A DNA stretch of 64,000 bases from contig NC_060110.1 of NCBI RefSeq assembly GCF_021155765.1, forward strand, positions 12,647,501-12,711,500, in the 5' to 3' direction. Origin of the DNA: Diprion similis. Taxonomy: Eukaryota > Arthropoda > Insecta > Hymenoptera > Diprionidae. The position numbers and the translations under genes are program-made. Below the pieces are notes generated by a model that had not been told where the DNA came from, did not search any database, and worked only from the letters and a program-made list of their open reading frames with translations. Of this stretch, positions 41,284 to 52,800 are shown piece after piece; position 1 is the stretch's first letter, and each line of letters begins with the position of its first letter.

Positions 41284-43130
41284 TAGTACGCCGAGAGAGC
41301 GGTAGCAGAAGGGGGGAGGGGAAGCATTCCTTTGTCTCCGAGCGGGGACCTAGATCATACAGGTATAACGTACACACGCATGAGTCCCAATATCCACACG
41401 ACAGTCTCACCTACGCGGAGTAGGTACACACTTCGAGGTTGCATGCAAGGGTAACAGGTACTTGTGTTTTATTTCCGGCGTAAAACCGGACCGATTAATC
41501 CCGGACTGGCACAGCTATCATGAAATCCGTAGGGACAGCGGGGCACCGAAATTCGGGTGCTGTAGTATATTTGCGTATGTACCTACAACCTCGGCACACC
41601 TAACGTAACCTAACTCGTGCTGAAAGTTGGGGGTCGCGGGCACGGCGGCCATGCGTCGGGACAGGTAAACCTGTTCGGATGAGTAAACAAAAAACGAGCA
41701 GATATTATATGGGCCTTGTATCGCTGCTTTATTGCTAATTTAGAGACACTCGCTGTTCACCGGCACCACCGAACTTTATAGCCTTCTGCACATTCGGTTA
41801 TGGCTCTGCAGTGCCTCGCATGCGGAGGAGATAGCCGCCCGCTTGCAGAGATTACTGCTGCCAACTCGTCCTCTGGGACCCTGCAACACACCCGGCCCAA
41901 AATCGCGGGCCGATAGAACTTCCTTCAGGCTCTACTCTCTAGAATTCTCGATCGCCTTGGCCAGCTTCCGTCCGCTCCGGCATCGCCAGGCGAGACGTCT
42001 TCGCATTTAACAAGCACGTGCTGACGAACGGAGATGGTATGGGTGTGCGCAAGTCCAGATGGAAAGGTTGCTGCAGCGCCTCAAAACTACTTTTGAACTC
42101 TCGCGAGGATCGACTGAATTCGACGAGTAGGCCCATTTTCGCGCCGTAATTTCAGCGCCTAACGAGCATGCCCGCGTCTCGTATATCTGCTCTATTTTTG
42201 GAATGCGAAAAATCTTGAACATAAATAACGATACGACGTCCTGGACGTCGACAAAAACTACGCTAATAGGAGCAGACAATGGAATTCGGATTTTTGCAGA
42301 AAAAACGAAGAATCCCTACGAATACCGAATGCGTCGAGGCTATCCTCGACGTGTATCGCCATTCTCTTGATATACGGGGTGTCCCGCATTGTGCTCGACT
42401 TTTCGAGGGCCTCGCGAGTCTTTGTTGCCGTATATATATGACCCCTCAAATTTTTGCAGTTTCCGATTACCTCGACACAAACGATCCTTGACTTTCATTA
42501 TACTGCTTCGAATTCTCGTTGGCGGCGGTGGAGCTGTTCGAAAATACCGGTAGCACAAAATAAGGCAATTATTTAAAGAGGTGCGATACGGAATTCTAAT
42601 CGACCCGAAATCGCAAATTTAAATTCGGTGAACATTCAAAAAGATGAGAATAAATTAATGTAAGGAAGAATCTGAAGCTGAAAGAAGCGGACCTAGTTAG
42701 TTAACTAGCTCTTTAAACCACGAGGATAATTAACAGTGACAAGATTCAATCTACACCAACAATCGGTCAACTCCTCAACTTTCGTTGAAATTCCTGAAAA
42801 CCGCTTTCGTTTTCAAGCCAGTCGACGCATGTCCCCTGGTAAAAAAAAGTGACAAATGCATTAATCGCTGGTGCAGGATAAATTTTCACCTGAATAAAAA
42901 TCGGTGTAAATATACCTAATTAGCATACGATTCTGATAAGAGATAAATTATTTGCGGTGATTCATTGCAGGTAGGTAAAAGGACCGGCATTGAAATAACG
43001 GTCGATGAAAGGTGAAGTGAATCGGAGAAAGGGCAGGCGGCAAGGGGGTGAAGTGTCACCTCGTCGAGATCACGTTAGGTGTCAAGGGGCCCGTCCTCCC
43101 CCTAATTGACAAATTGGAATCTTATTAGAA
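41284..43130. other. Intergenic, no gene seen
   Basis: Contains two perfect short hairpins: arms 42234-42240 and 42244-42250 (7 bp, 3-nt loop), and 42332-42339 and 42344-42351 (8 bp, 4-nt loop). Confidence 0.4.
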
Positions 43131-43850
43131 GGTCGTGCGGTGTGCCGGGCGCGGTGAAGGCGAGCGAACGAGGAGCGCGTAAGGAGGCCTAACAGGTTGT
43201 AGAGATGGTATATAAGGCTACCTTGCCGAATGCCACCCAGGAAGCGTTCGCGCGTGCGCGATCTGTGTGGCCTCGACCACCGAGAAGGGCCGATGGCGCC
43301 CGAGTCGAACCGAGGGCTCCCGAGTCTGCCCGAAGCGGACGTGTGCGGGCCACCCGGTAGAGAGCGCGCGTGCCACGTCCTGTGTGGTCCACGGGGAGAC
43401 TATCCCGGGTCCCGCATCCCACCGACCGACTCCTGGCCTCTGAGTGAGCTCCAGCTCTTTCGCCGTCCTGCTCCCCTGATAGCCCCGGCTCTCTTACTCT
43501 CTGGCCCGTAGCTTGGACGAGCAGCGAAGGCTCGCGGCAGCCCGGCATTTGCGTCACTACCTACGTGAAGATGGTCCGTCCGCCGGTGATAGAGTCCCGT
43601 GAAAGGGGCCCGCGTCTGCCGGCGACCACGTGCTAACTTACAATCCGACGTTCCAGGGGCCCGGAGTCTCGTCTGGCTTCACCGTCATCCTCTTCTTCCT
43701 TCTCTCCTTCCAACGGCGTTCGGTCCTTTTTTAAAGCCTGACCCGTATCTAGTTATCTTTTCCAGTTCGTCATCGTCGTTCATAATTGTTCCGCCGGACC
43801 CCCGACAAATGATCGCCCGATGCTGAATGCAATTGGGAATGTGAGCGTAC
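43131..43850. other. GC/CpG-rich block upstream of hedgehog
   Basis: A sharply GC-rich segment with many CpG dinucleotides. Open frames on both strands here follow from the low frequency of stop codons in GC-rich DNA. It may be a CpG-island-like promoter of an unseen transcript or an enhancer. Confidence 0.35.
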
Positions 43851-46800
43851 ATGTTATAGCGTATTATACCGGCCTGCCTGTCCGGAGGCTGTTGTTAAGC
43901 TGCTTTCGCGCAAATGTAATTTGCCAAGTATAAGGTAGGTAGGTAGGTGGTTAGGTATGTATGTACCTCTGCGCTCGCTGTCGAGTTTAAGTGTTCCGGT
44001 GTGGTAAATGTTGATGACGCGTCTGTAAGCCGCTCGCGGTTAAGAGGTGCGGTGGGCGTCGCAGCGACGATGTGGCGCTCGTAATAATTGTCCTGACTAT
44101 AAAATGCATTTTCGCATGTTAAATGTAAATGGATTTGCGTTCGTGCTCAACGGCACCAGGGTTCAAAAGAACCGCCCCGCATGCGGCCGAGGACGCTAAA
44201 GAGCAGCGAAGCCACGGCGAGCAGTCCGGCCGAGTGCCTCACACAACCGGGAACCCATCCGTGGTCCCAGCTACGAGAGCCGAATACACGCGCCGAAACC
44301 TCTTCAGCTCCCAGCTTGGCTCCTCCACCTAAATTTATTTTATATTTCTACCTTTTCTGGACCTTTCACAATATTTGGGTGCAGTTTCGCGGTGCCTACA
44401 CACTGCGGCGGCTTCAGTCGGTGGATATTGTTTTGAGCCTTGAGTGATGGATGGCTTGCTATCCTACTGTATCCTCTCTAGTCTCTCTGCTCCTGTCCCA
44501 GGGCTGTGTAGATTTTAAAAGATAGTTTAGTATTTTCCTTTTGGGCCCCCATTTTCATCGCCCAACTATCTCTTTCACTTCCGGCCATTTATATCGCGTT
44601 CACCTTGACTCATTTCCAGACAGTTACACGCCGCAGGGATGGGCGATGAGAAAAAAAATCAAATCAAAATATCCATCTCCGTGGGCGTACCAAGTCCTCA
44701 ACTCGGTGTTACGTACAACATCATATGATTTTAACCGCACGTTCGCGATCGAGTTGACCCATCCTTCTATGTTATACCGTCACATCAATCCTATAAATAA
44801 GAGTCAAGTTTCATTTTCATCCGACAACCGTTTTGCCACAACTATATTCGCTATTGACGTAATAATCCAGCAAATCTAAAGCCATTTATGATTGGCCATT
44901 GCAACACTTCGTGTCTCTGTATTGGTGCAGGTTATTCACTACGATGCATCAGCCAACTGATGTACACATTCATTTGTTAATCAGTCCGAAATGCTTGCCA
45001 GTTGTTAATCCGATACGGATCTGATTGCACTTTAGATTGAAACCTACTCTCCGGGTATTTTAATGGCCTTTTAAATAAACTTGGTCGTGCGGTTGACAAA
45101 GGAGCTTGATACCTGCGGCCCACACCTTCGATTTCTCAAGAGATCATTCACACTCACTACATACACGCTTGTAGATTTATAGACGAAAAAAACGTCCTAA
45201 TGAGATGCTATTTACTCTCTCATCTAATCTTAATTTTAAAACTGCTGTTGAGAGTTTATTAGTCGATGTCCGAACAAGCCCAACGACAATAATAATTGCC
45301 TAGCCGAACTTCTGTAATGCCTCTTCGCAAGTTAAGGAAGTTAAAAAACGCGAATCCCAATGGGTATCGAGATACTGCAACGCGCCTGCAGCATCCGCAC
45401 CCCAATAACCCCTCGCGTGATTCGGCCCTGCGCAGCCCAGTCCGAACGTGGCCCATTGCACCAAGTTCGTGCAGGTATATAAATTCTGGTGCTATTATTG
45501 GGGTTTCTGCCTTCTCACAGGGCCTTTGGACCCCTTAGCGGGCCCCGTGGCGGCCCCTTTGAGCGACCTCCTTCTACCTCACTCTACCTCTCTCCTGCCG
45601 GTCCTCTCTCGCTCTATTTGTTTTCCCCTACATCTTCCGTTTGCTAAACGCACCTTAAATTACGCCCTGAATGATAAATATTTACTTCGTCCATTACGCG
45701 TCGGGCCCTTACCCCGCGCGCATCGCGCTGTATCGGGTTACCCAATACCGAATACTCGCTGCCCAATTCCCGGTGCCCGATCCTCTCCACCCACCGGCCC
45801 CAAAACCCGCGTTAAACTTTCCTAACAAACCCCGGGGGCCTCCTTTCGGCTTGTTTTGTTCGCTGTTCAACGCGAGCGCGCAACGTGCGAATTTGAATCG
45901 AAGAAATCAGCCGTTAATCTCTTCTTCTCTTCATAATCTTAATCCTGTTTCAGTCAATGCCCAAATTATCACGCTCATTTATAGTTAAGAATAAAATGTC
46001 GTTTTACACCAGCAGGTACAATCAGAATTTAGAACGGGTCAAGAGCTTTCGGCAGGTCGCGTGGTTACGTTGACCTGTTCAACTGAAGAATTCCCCGTTT
46101 ATCCAGTTTCCCCGAAGTTCCGCACGTAAATCATGGCCTGTGTAAGCATATGCCCCTCTCTCCACCCACAGAATACGCACAGCTGTATACTACAGCGCAG
46201 GGTCTATGGTAGAATGCCTGTATGTAGAAGCCTAGTCTAAATCACTAGATCAAACAGGGTGAGGATCGTGTAAAAACGCGCCTTGACCGCTAACGTGTTT
46301 CCGTAATTATTTCCTCTCACTTTTTCGATTTTTCAACATCATTCATCTTCCGCAATAACATCTCCACCGCTCGGGTTTATACAGAATACTTATATACTTA
46401 ACACGATTCTGGCAATGGAAAGAGAACAGAGTACCCATTTCAAACATTTGCTGAAATCTGGGTAATATCTAATATCAATCCGGCTGGTAGACGGATCTTC
46501 CAATCTCTCAAAATCTTTCGAATGTCCGCTGAATATACTGTTTTTCACGTTACAGAATATCAGCTGCACAATCTGTATAAATAGTAAAATGGACTTAGAA
46601 GAGTTACGCTCCAAACTAAGAGAAGGACATATTCGTGGAAATTGTTGCCGACGATGTCAACGGTGTTGTACATTACGCAACTGTCAACTACAGCTCGTTG
46701 AGGAATCGGTTGTGACCTAGAAAAGAAAGTCCTCTTTCACAGAGTTCTGGGAAAGTCCCCTTTTCCTAATCTCGAATCAGAAGGTAACAGCGGCGTCACT

Positions 46801-47980
46801 GCCCCTGACGACGGCACACCAAAGAGAAACCCTGACCATAATATTTTGCTGATAAGAGATTGCGACGCCGAGGACGTAGGAAGCATGAGAAGCCAACAGT
46901 CCATTCCGTGAAACACATGCTCGATGCCCAGGTAGATGCGCGCGTTGAACGCACCTTGAATAGAGGCACGTGTGAGAATGGAGTGGACTTGCAATATACC
47001 AGTTATCGTAGAAGTGATAGAGCTGCAAGGAAATGCGGCATGTGAGTGTGTTGTGTTGTGTTGTGTACACACTGTGCTTGCACACCAAATACACTGTATG
47101 GCTGGACACGGGTAGAGGGATAAATCGTGGGTAATGGAACGGTGTTTATTATCAGTAAGCCCAAGAGACCCAGCAACGCTCACGGCGCGGTTAGCAAGGC
47201 TAGGAGCTATCAGAGACATCAGTAGCTTTCCGGCTGCCATCGGTGGCGCGCTGCATTTCACTGCTTTAACGACCCGTTGAAAGTCCCGCCGATCTACAAT
47301 ACAGAGCAAATCACCCACCTGAAACGTTAATTGTTTTTACGGTTAATTCATCGTATTCTGAGCGTATATTTTAGGATGCAACAGGTTACTTGTACCCGAA
47401 AATACGCGTCGTTGCGCGGCAGGTAATCGAATCAAATCTTGAATGAAACTGCAGACTTCGTGCCTGTGCCGGTCAAACTATGTACATGATTTGCTGATTA
47501 TTTTTTGATTTCATCCTAAGGTCAGTTAACCGACGGTCCAATTTTTTTTAACAAGATCGGACTACTTCATGCGACCACTTCTCGTTTACACAGAAAATGG
47601 CCAGCAGCTTGCTATGCAAAGAGTTTAATAGGCGGTAAAATAATGCCTAACTGCACTGCTTGTCGCTAATGGCATCATTTGGGAGAGTGTTTAAAGCTTC
47701 GAGAGAACGTTGATGAGGCATTACATACAGGTATACCTTAAGTAATATTGTAAACTGAGAAACATTTGTCGAAACAATTTATAGTGAAAACCAAACCCAA
47801 CTCAATAGAGTTCAGAATAAAACAGTATAAAGTCGACATGACAGAATATTGAAACTAATCGCTGCATCGAAAACGAATGACACGATAAACGGGAAATAAA
47901 ACTGAAAACACGAAGGTGAAAAGGAACGGTAGAAAAGTGTCGGCGACAAAAGCATGAGAGAGGTGGAGGTGAGGGTGGTA
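43851..47980. other. Intergenic, no gene seen
   Basis: Contains a GGTA tetramer repeat (43933-43965) and a TGTGT-type pentamer repeat (47046-47066). A 193-codon minus-strand frame (46737-47318) has no domain I recognise. Confidence 0.4.
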
Positions 47981-49489
47981 AAGTAAGGGCCGAGGGGTCC
48001 GGAAGGACTTCACTCAGCTGTTCCACCGAGATATCTCTGGCAGCAAACGGTCGGTGGAGAAGACATCCTCGGCAAAGATAGCCGGTGCTTCCTTACGGAG
48101 GTTGAAAGTATCCGACGCAGTTCGGTTCCTCGGGGGGTTGAGGCTCAGACTTGGCGAGTCGTTGAGCGGGAACGAGCAGCGTTCGGTTTGGACCGGGTCG
48201 AGACTCGTCAAGGAGAGAAGCGGAGTGGAGAGAAAGAGAGAGAGAGAGGGAGCGATACGCCGATAACCCGGACGACACACGGGACTCTGGAGGCGGACGG
48301 ACCGAGGAGAGCAATCTCTGTATGAGCGGAGGGACCGCGCGGCCGGCGCGAACCAGGAGAGGAGAGAGGACCGTTCCTCGGTGTGTATTCCTGTTGTACA
48401 CCTGTCCTCGTTTACCTGGCTCGCCCCGCCCCGGCCAATCGCGGAGCAAACTGCGGGCGTGACGTCACACCTGGCGATCGCTCAGGGCGGGTGGAAGGGG
48501 GAAGTCCACCAGGAGTCAGCGACGTCGCCGGTCTCCAGCGGGCGGCAGGGTGGGGGAGGAGGCGAGAACCCGGTTTGGTCCGTCCGTGGCACCCAGGGAA
48601 CACCAAACGCACCACGGGACATTTCCCACCACGGTTCGTCGGGAAAGCGGCAGTCAATCCAGGACCCCAGATCCACGTTGTCACAGTTTTGACAGTTGTC
48701 GGGCTGTTCAATACGCACCACGATTACAAATTCACGACGTGCACGCAGCGCCGAGTTGCGAACACACGTTAAATCTATAACGTCAATTACACATTAAAAA
48801 AGATTGCACGATGTTCGTCAACCCGGTTAAAGCTCGGAAATAATTGTTATTCGCGAATTTTCCTTGCCCTTATACCGCCTGTAATAACCGATCCGAGCCG
48901 ATATAACGTACCGGTTCACGACGCGAATCTGGCACCTACGGCCTGGATCGATAATTACTATCTACATGTATACCGAGACACATCGACTTGTGGGAAAAAA
49001 CAAAGTAAAGAATTAAGAAGACCGCAATTAATTGTCAGTAAAAGTGCCGTGTGATTGATCGATCTCGGGCCTTATAGCATCCGCCTCGATTTCTGTAGCT
49101 TGCTGGCTCGCGAGCTGGATAAATGGCAGGCGATCGGTTCGTGACGACGTAGTCGGTACCGAACGGGGTGCAGAGAAGAAGACGTGATTTATCGTTACAG
49201 TGACAGGTGTAAGCACAGTGTTATTCCGATAAACGGTGTGCCCTCCAGCTTCCGGATCCACCGTCGTTCGCCACCCCTTGGTGCCAATCGGCGAACGCGG
49301 TGACAGTTCGCGGTGACCCGGTTGCCGGTTGCTCAATTCGCGACGTCCACGAGGCGCAGGGTGTGATGCCCTGGTTATGGCTACTACGCAGTGAGGCGAG
49401 ACGAAAGAGGCGGACTGGGTCGGGATCGCACCGAAACTGGGTCACACCAACGACGGACTGACCCTATCGCACTGGGTCGGGAAGATATT
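47981..49489 (+). promoter_or_regulatory. CpG-rich 5' region of hedgehog
   Basis: A GC- and CpG-rich stretch directly before the hedgehog start codon, including a GAGA run at 48228-48249. It probably holds the promoter and 5' UTR. I could not find a convincing TATA/initiator pair, so the start site is undetermined. In-frame sequence before the ATG is closed by a stop at 49364-49366. Confidence 0.4.
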
Positions 49490-49831
49490 ATGGTGAACGC
49501 TAAGATCGCGAGGACAAGATTCGAGCTGCGGTGGATATTGGTGTGCTTGGTACTGCTATCGTTCTGGCTTCCTTCCTTGGGCACCGGCCTCGCCGAGGGC
49601 TGCGGCCCCGGAAGGGGTAGCAACCGACGACTACGTACCCGGAAGTTAACGCCGCTTGTATTTAAACAACATGTGCCCAACGTCAGTGAGAACACTTTGC
49701 CCGCCAGTGGACTTAGCGAGGGTCGCGTGTCCAGACACGACGCCAGATTTCGCGACCTGGTGCCCAACTACAACCAGGACATAATCTTCAAGGACGAGGA
49801 AGGCACTGGTGCCGATCGCCTCATGACTCAG
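49490..49831 (+). CDS. hh: Hedgehog, first coding exon (partial)
   Basis: The first 114 codons of the secreted morphogen Hedgehog. Residues 1 to about 37 form a signal peptide with a hydrophobic core ([13 protein letters not shown]). The CGPGRG motif follows, whose Cys38 is the N-terminal palmitoylation site after cleavage. The signalling domain begins [15 protein letters not shown] and continues through [20 protein letters not shown] to RLMTQ. The exon ends with a GT donor at 49832, in phase 0, the same place where the first intron lies in fly and vertebrate hedgehog genes. ATG 49490 is the first in-frame Met after an upstream stop. The acidic [10 protein letters not shown] segment is part of the calcium-binding region. 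The rest of the signalling domain and the autoprocessing Hint domain are beyond the window. Confidence 0.96.
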
Positions 49832-52800
49832 GTGAATATTCACACCGATTTATCCATATCCGTTATCGCGATCGTGTCGAATTGTAAACGGTGCAATCTA
49901 CGGTTGGACCTGCAGTTGTATAACGTACGATCGTCACTGCGACCACGGTATCGGGACACACGTGGTCGGTCTCGGCGACGTCAAATCCGTCGCGTCAACC
50001 GGTCGATAGATAATTTCTAGCCGCTGTTTGGTGTACTCGCGTCATTGTAAACATATAATTGGATATTAATGTATTTGTGTGTAAGTATCGGTATTTACGA
50101 GGAACTGCGTTCTTTAGAGTATATAATGTCGCATGTTTTCTTCCTTCCGCAAAAGGTATCATGGTTATCGTCATAGCGCGGGTGAACGTTGACCGGCGCC
50201 GGGCACGTATCTTCGATGCGACGATACTAGGCAAATATTAGCCATTCTGGCACGTAATACATTGCACTTTAAAAATTCACACTTGACTCGAGGTAAACCC
50301 CCTTACTTGTACTTGTAAATGGTTTAAAATTCGCTTGAACACTAATTGCACTTGTACACACGAGAGAAAGGATTCGCTGAAACAGCAGGAAAGGTGTTAA
50401 TGTCATGGCGATAAAAGATTTTTTCTCTATTAGCAAGAATTATGTAGTTCCAGCTAAAAGCTGTTTGCTCAGTTGTAGGAATTCCCTGCACTTGTAAAAC
50501 ATTCGCTAATACAGCAAAAAATAATTTTCTATCCCTGTAGCAAGAAATCTTCGTTTCCGTCTAAAGGTTATACTTGGAAATTTATTACTTCTAAATATTT
50601 ATCCCAGTACGAAAAATGTTCAGACGCTCAGGTTGTAAAACTTTCGAAACGCTGAGGCTGTACTTACCAAGAAATTGCGTAGTTCGTAATTTCTTGGTCC
50701 ATCTGTCACTGTCGTTTATTGATAAGAAATATTACAGAATATGAAATATTTTCGCAACGTTAAAAGAATCCGCAAACACGGAAGACTTTAACTTGCGTCG
50801 CAACGCTTCTGCAGGCGTATCGCAGAGATATCACTGTGCATACATCTTACTCACGATAGGTGACGTATAAATTTTTTTTCTACCGGGGCAGGTGGAAGTT
50901 TAGATTTCATATGTGCTAATAAGCAGCGATGCTGCAGCCCTAGGGCAACATGGCTCGAGTTAACCTAGTCGAAGTTGTCTAGCTGGGTCGACATAAGCCT
51001 GAGGCCAAACTTAAATTTTTATACGAGGCAAGAGAGCGGCGAAGATCGCACGCCACGCGAGGAATAAATAAGGGAAAAACTGTACCGAGTCCAAAGCGAT
51101 TGTGGGAAGGTTTATGGTAGTCATAACCAGTGTTTGATTTGGCGCCTCGACGCTTCTCAAATTATACGGCAAATGAATTTAACGATCTCGTATTTTTCTT
51201 CATTTCTGTCCTTTCACGAAGACTTTATTCTAGACCAAAATCGTCGCAAGACTGCTGCGTTTTGTCTTCCGCAATGGCCTTGGAGCTTCTTTGCTCTTTC
51301 CTCGACCTTTTGAGGGTTGACATTCAGTACCAATGAATTGAACAGTCCAATTTTATTTTTAAGAAAAATCCTCACTTCTCACCCCATCGAAGCAACTTTC
51401 GATCTTACCTCATCTGGCTGCAATCAATGTATCTATTGATATGGATCTGATGTAGCAAAGATCGAACCTCGTGATGGGGAACTCGAGTCTAACAATAAGC
51501 TTCCGATTTCGATGCGAGTGCGTCGTTATCGTGCAAAATTGCAGTTAGGTAAACCGGATGACGCAACCTCTCGAAAATTCTTTGTCACGGTGCGCAAGTT
51601 ATGGTTCTTTAATAGCGAGTCGAGTATTTCACCCCGACCGTCCTCGAGTCTCTCCGGTTCGTATGCTGAGATGATATCGAATGTGTCATCGTTGCTTGGA
51701 CGGTGTTGGGTGTCGCTTATCGCTTGTCGCTTGTTGCCACATGGTTTGATACAATTACTAGACGCCACTTGTACTTGAGACACTCGGTCACGACTATGTC
51801 AGACTTTGCCACCGCACTTTACTCGTCATCTCGACGTTTTGCCCGACGATACCTACGTAGCCTTCGCACCCGCGAGATGAGACTTAAGCGTATTCGGGAC
51901 AGTTTTATCTCAAGGCCGGAGCTCCGAAGTCTCACCGAATCCCCCACGATTTTAAATTAATTTACCTTCAACGCTCAAATGGTGGCCGAATGACATTTTG
52001 CTCTAAATGACGTTTATTCACAAAAAACTCACAGTATCGATCAAATACTCATTTATATAAGAAGAAGTATGCTGTGTTATTCGATTGTACACTCATGACG
52101 CACAATGTACACGTACTCGATGTTACGTTTCGGTTTGTACGTATTACGATGCAGGTATGTTAGGTACACGTGTACCCATATGGTCAGACTCGCACACGTT
52201 TTACAGTATCGTAAATAAATTTTACACCCATCTACCAGTGTTTATCGATAGTTATATGAAACTGCGGCATGTAACGTATTTAATGGTTCATTTATATCAT
52301 CTAGAGTTTCGGTACAATGTTGCCAATTACGTGTAATAACACGTGCAAAAATTTCAAGTTTCCATTTTCATTCTGCCGCTAATACAATTTTCAAGATCGT
52401 TAAAATAATCAGTTATGCAGTAAATTGAGGTTAAAACTTGAACAACTTCCACTGATGACAATTGTTGAAAAAAATTTTAAGATACACATAAAATAATCGT
52501 CTTTATAAACATTTTATGAATTTAGCTGCGCTCAAGTATTGAACTCTTTTGATCAGTCTTATTCGTATGTCCGTGGTTTCTTGTCTGTGATCACAAGCTG
52601 CAGATTTAAGAAGTAGAATTAAACAGGCGGTTTCACATATGTTACCCTGTCTTTTCTTCGCTAATTGGAGCCTTTTCTTTTTTTCCCTTTCCTCATATCT
52701 GTCCCTTCTTTTCTTATTTCCGAAATTTAATGTCCCAAGGAATTTCGATGAGCCAAGTTAATCGAGCTCTTGCTGACAGTCATCGCGCTGTTGTGCTGCA

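Noticed and set aside
40668..41327. His-rich minus-strand frame of 219 codons, and matching poly-Gly and poly-Val frames on the plus strand
   Set aside because: The frames come from a GGT/GAT trinucleotide repeat, and the flanks show no domain or splice structure.
43189..43557. Minus-strand frame of 122 codons and the opposing plus-strand frame
   Set aside because: Expected from high GC content, with Arg/Gly/Ala-rich translations and no motif.
49391..49489. N-terminal extension of the hedgehog frame by 33 codons
   Set aside because: The frame there opens with GTG, not ATG. The first in-frame ATG after the upstream stop is at 49490.
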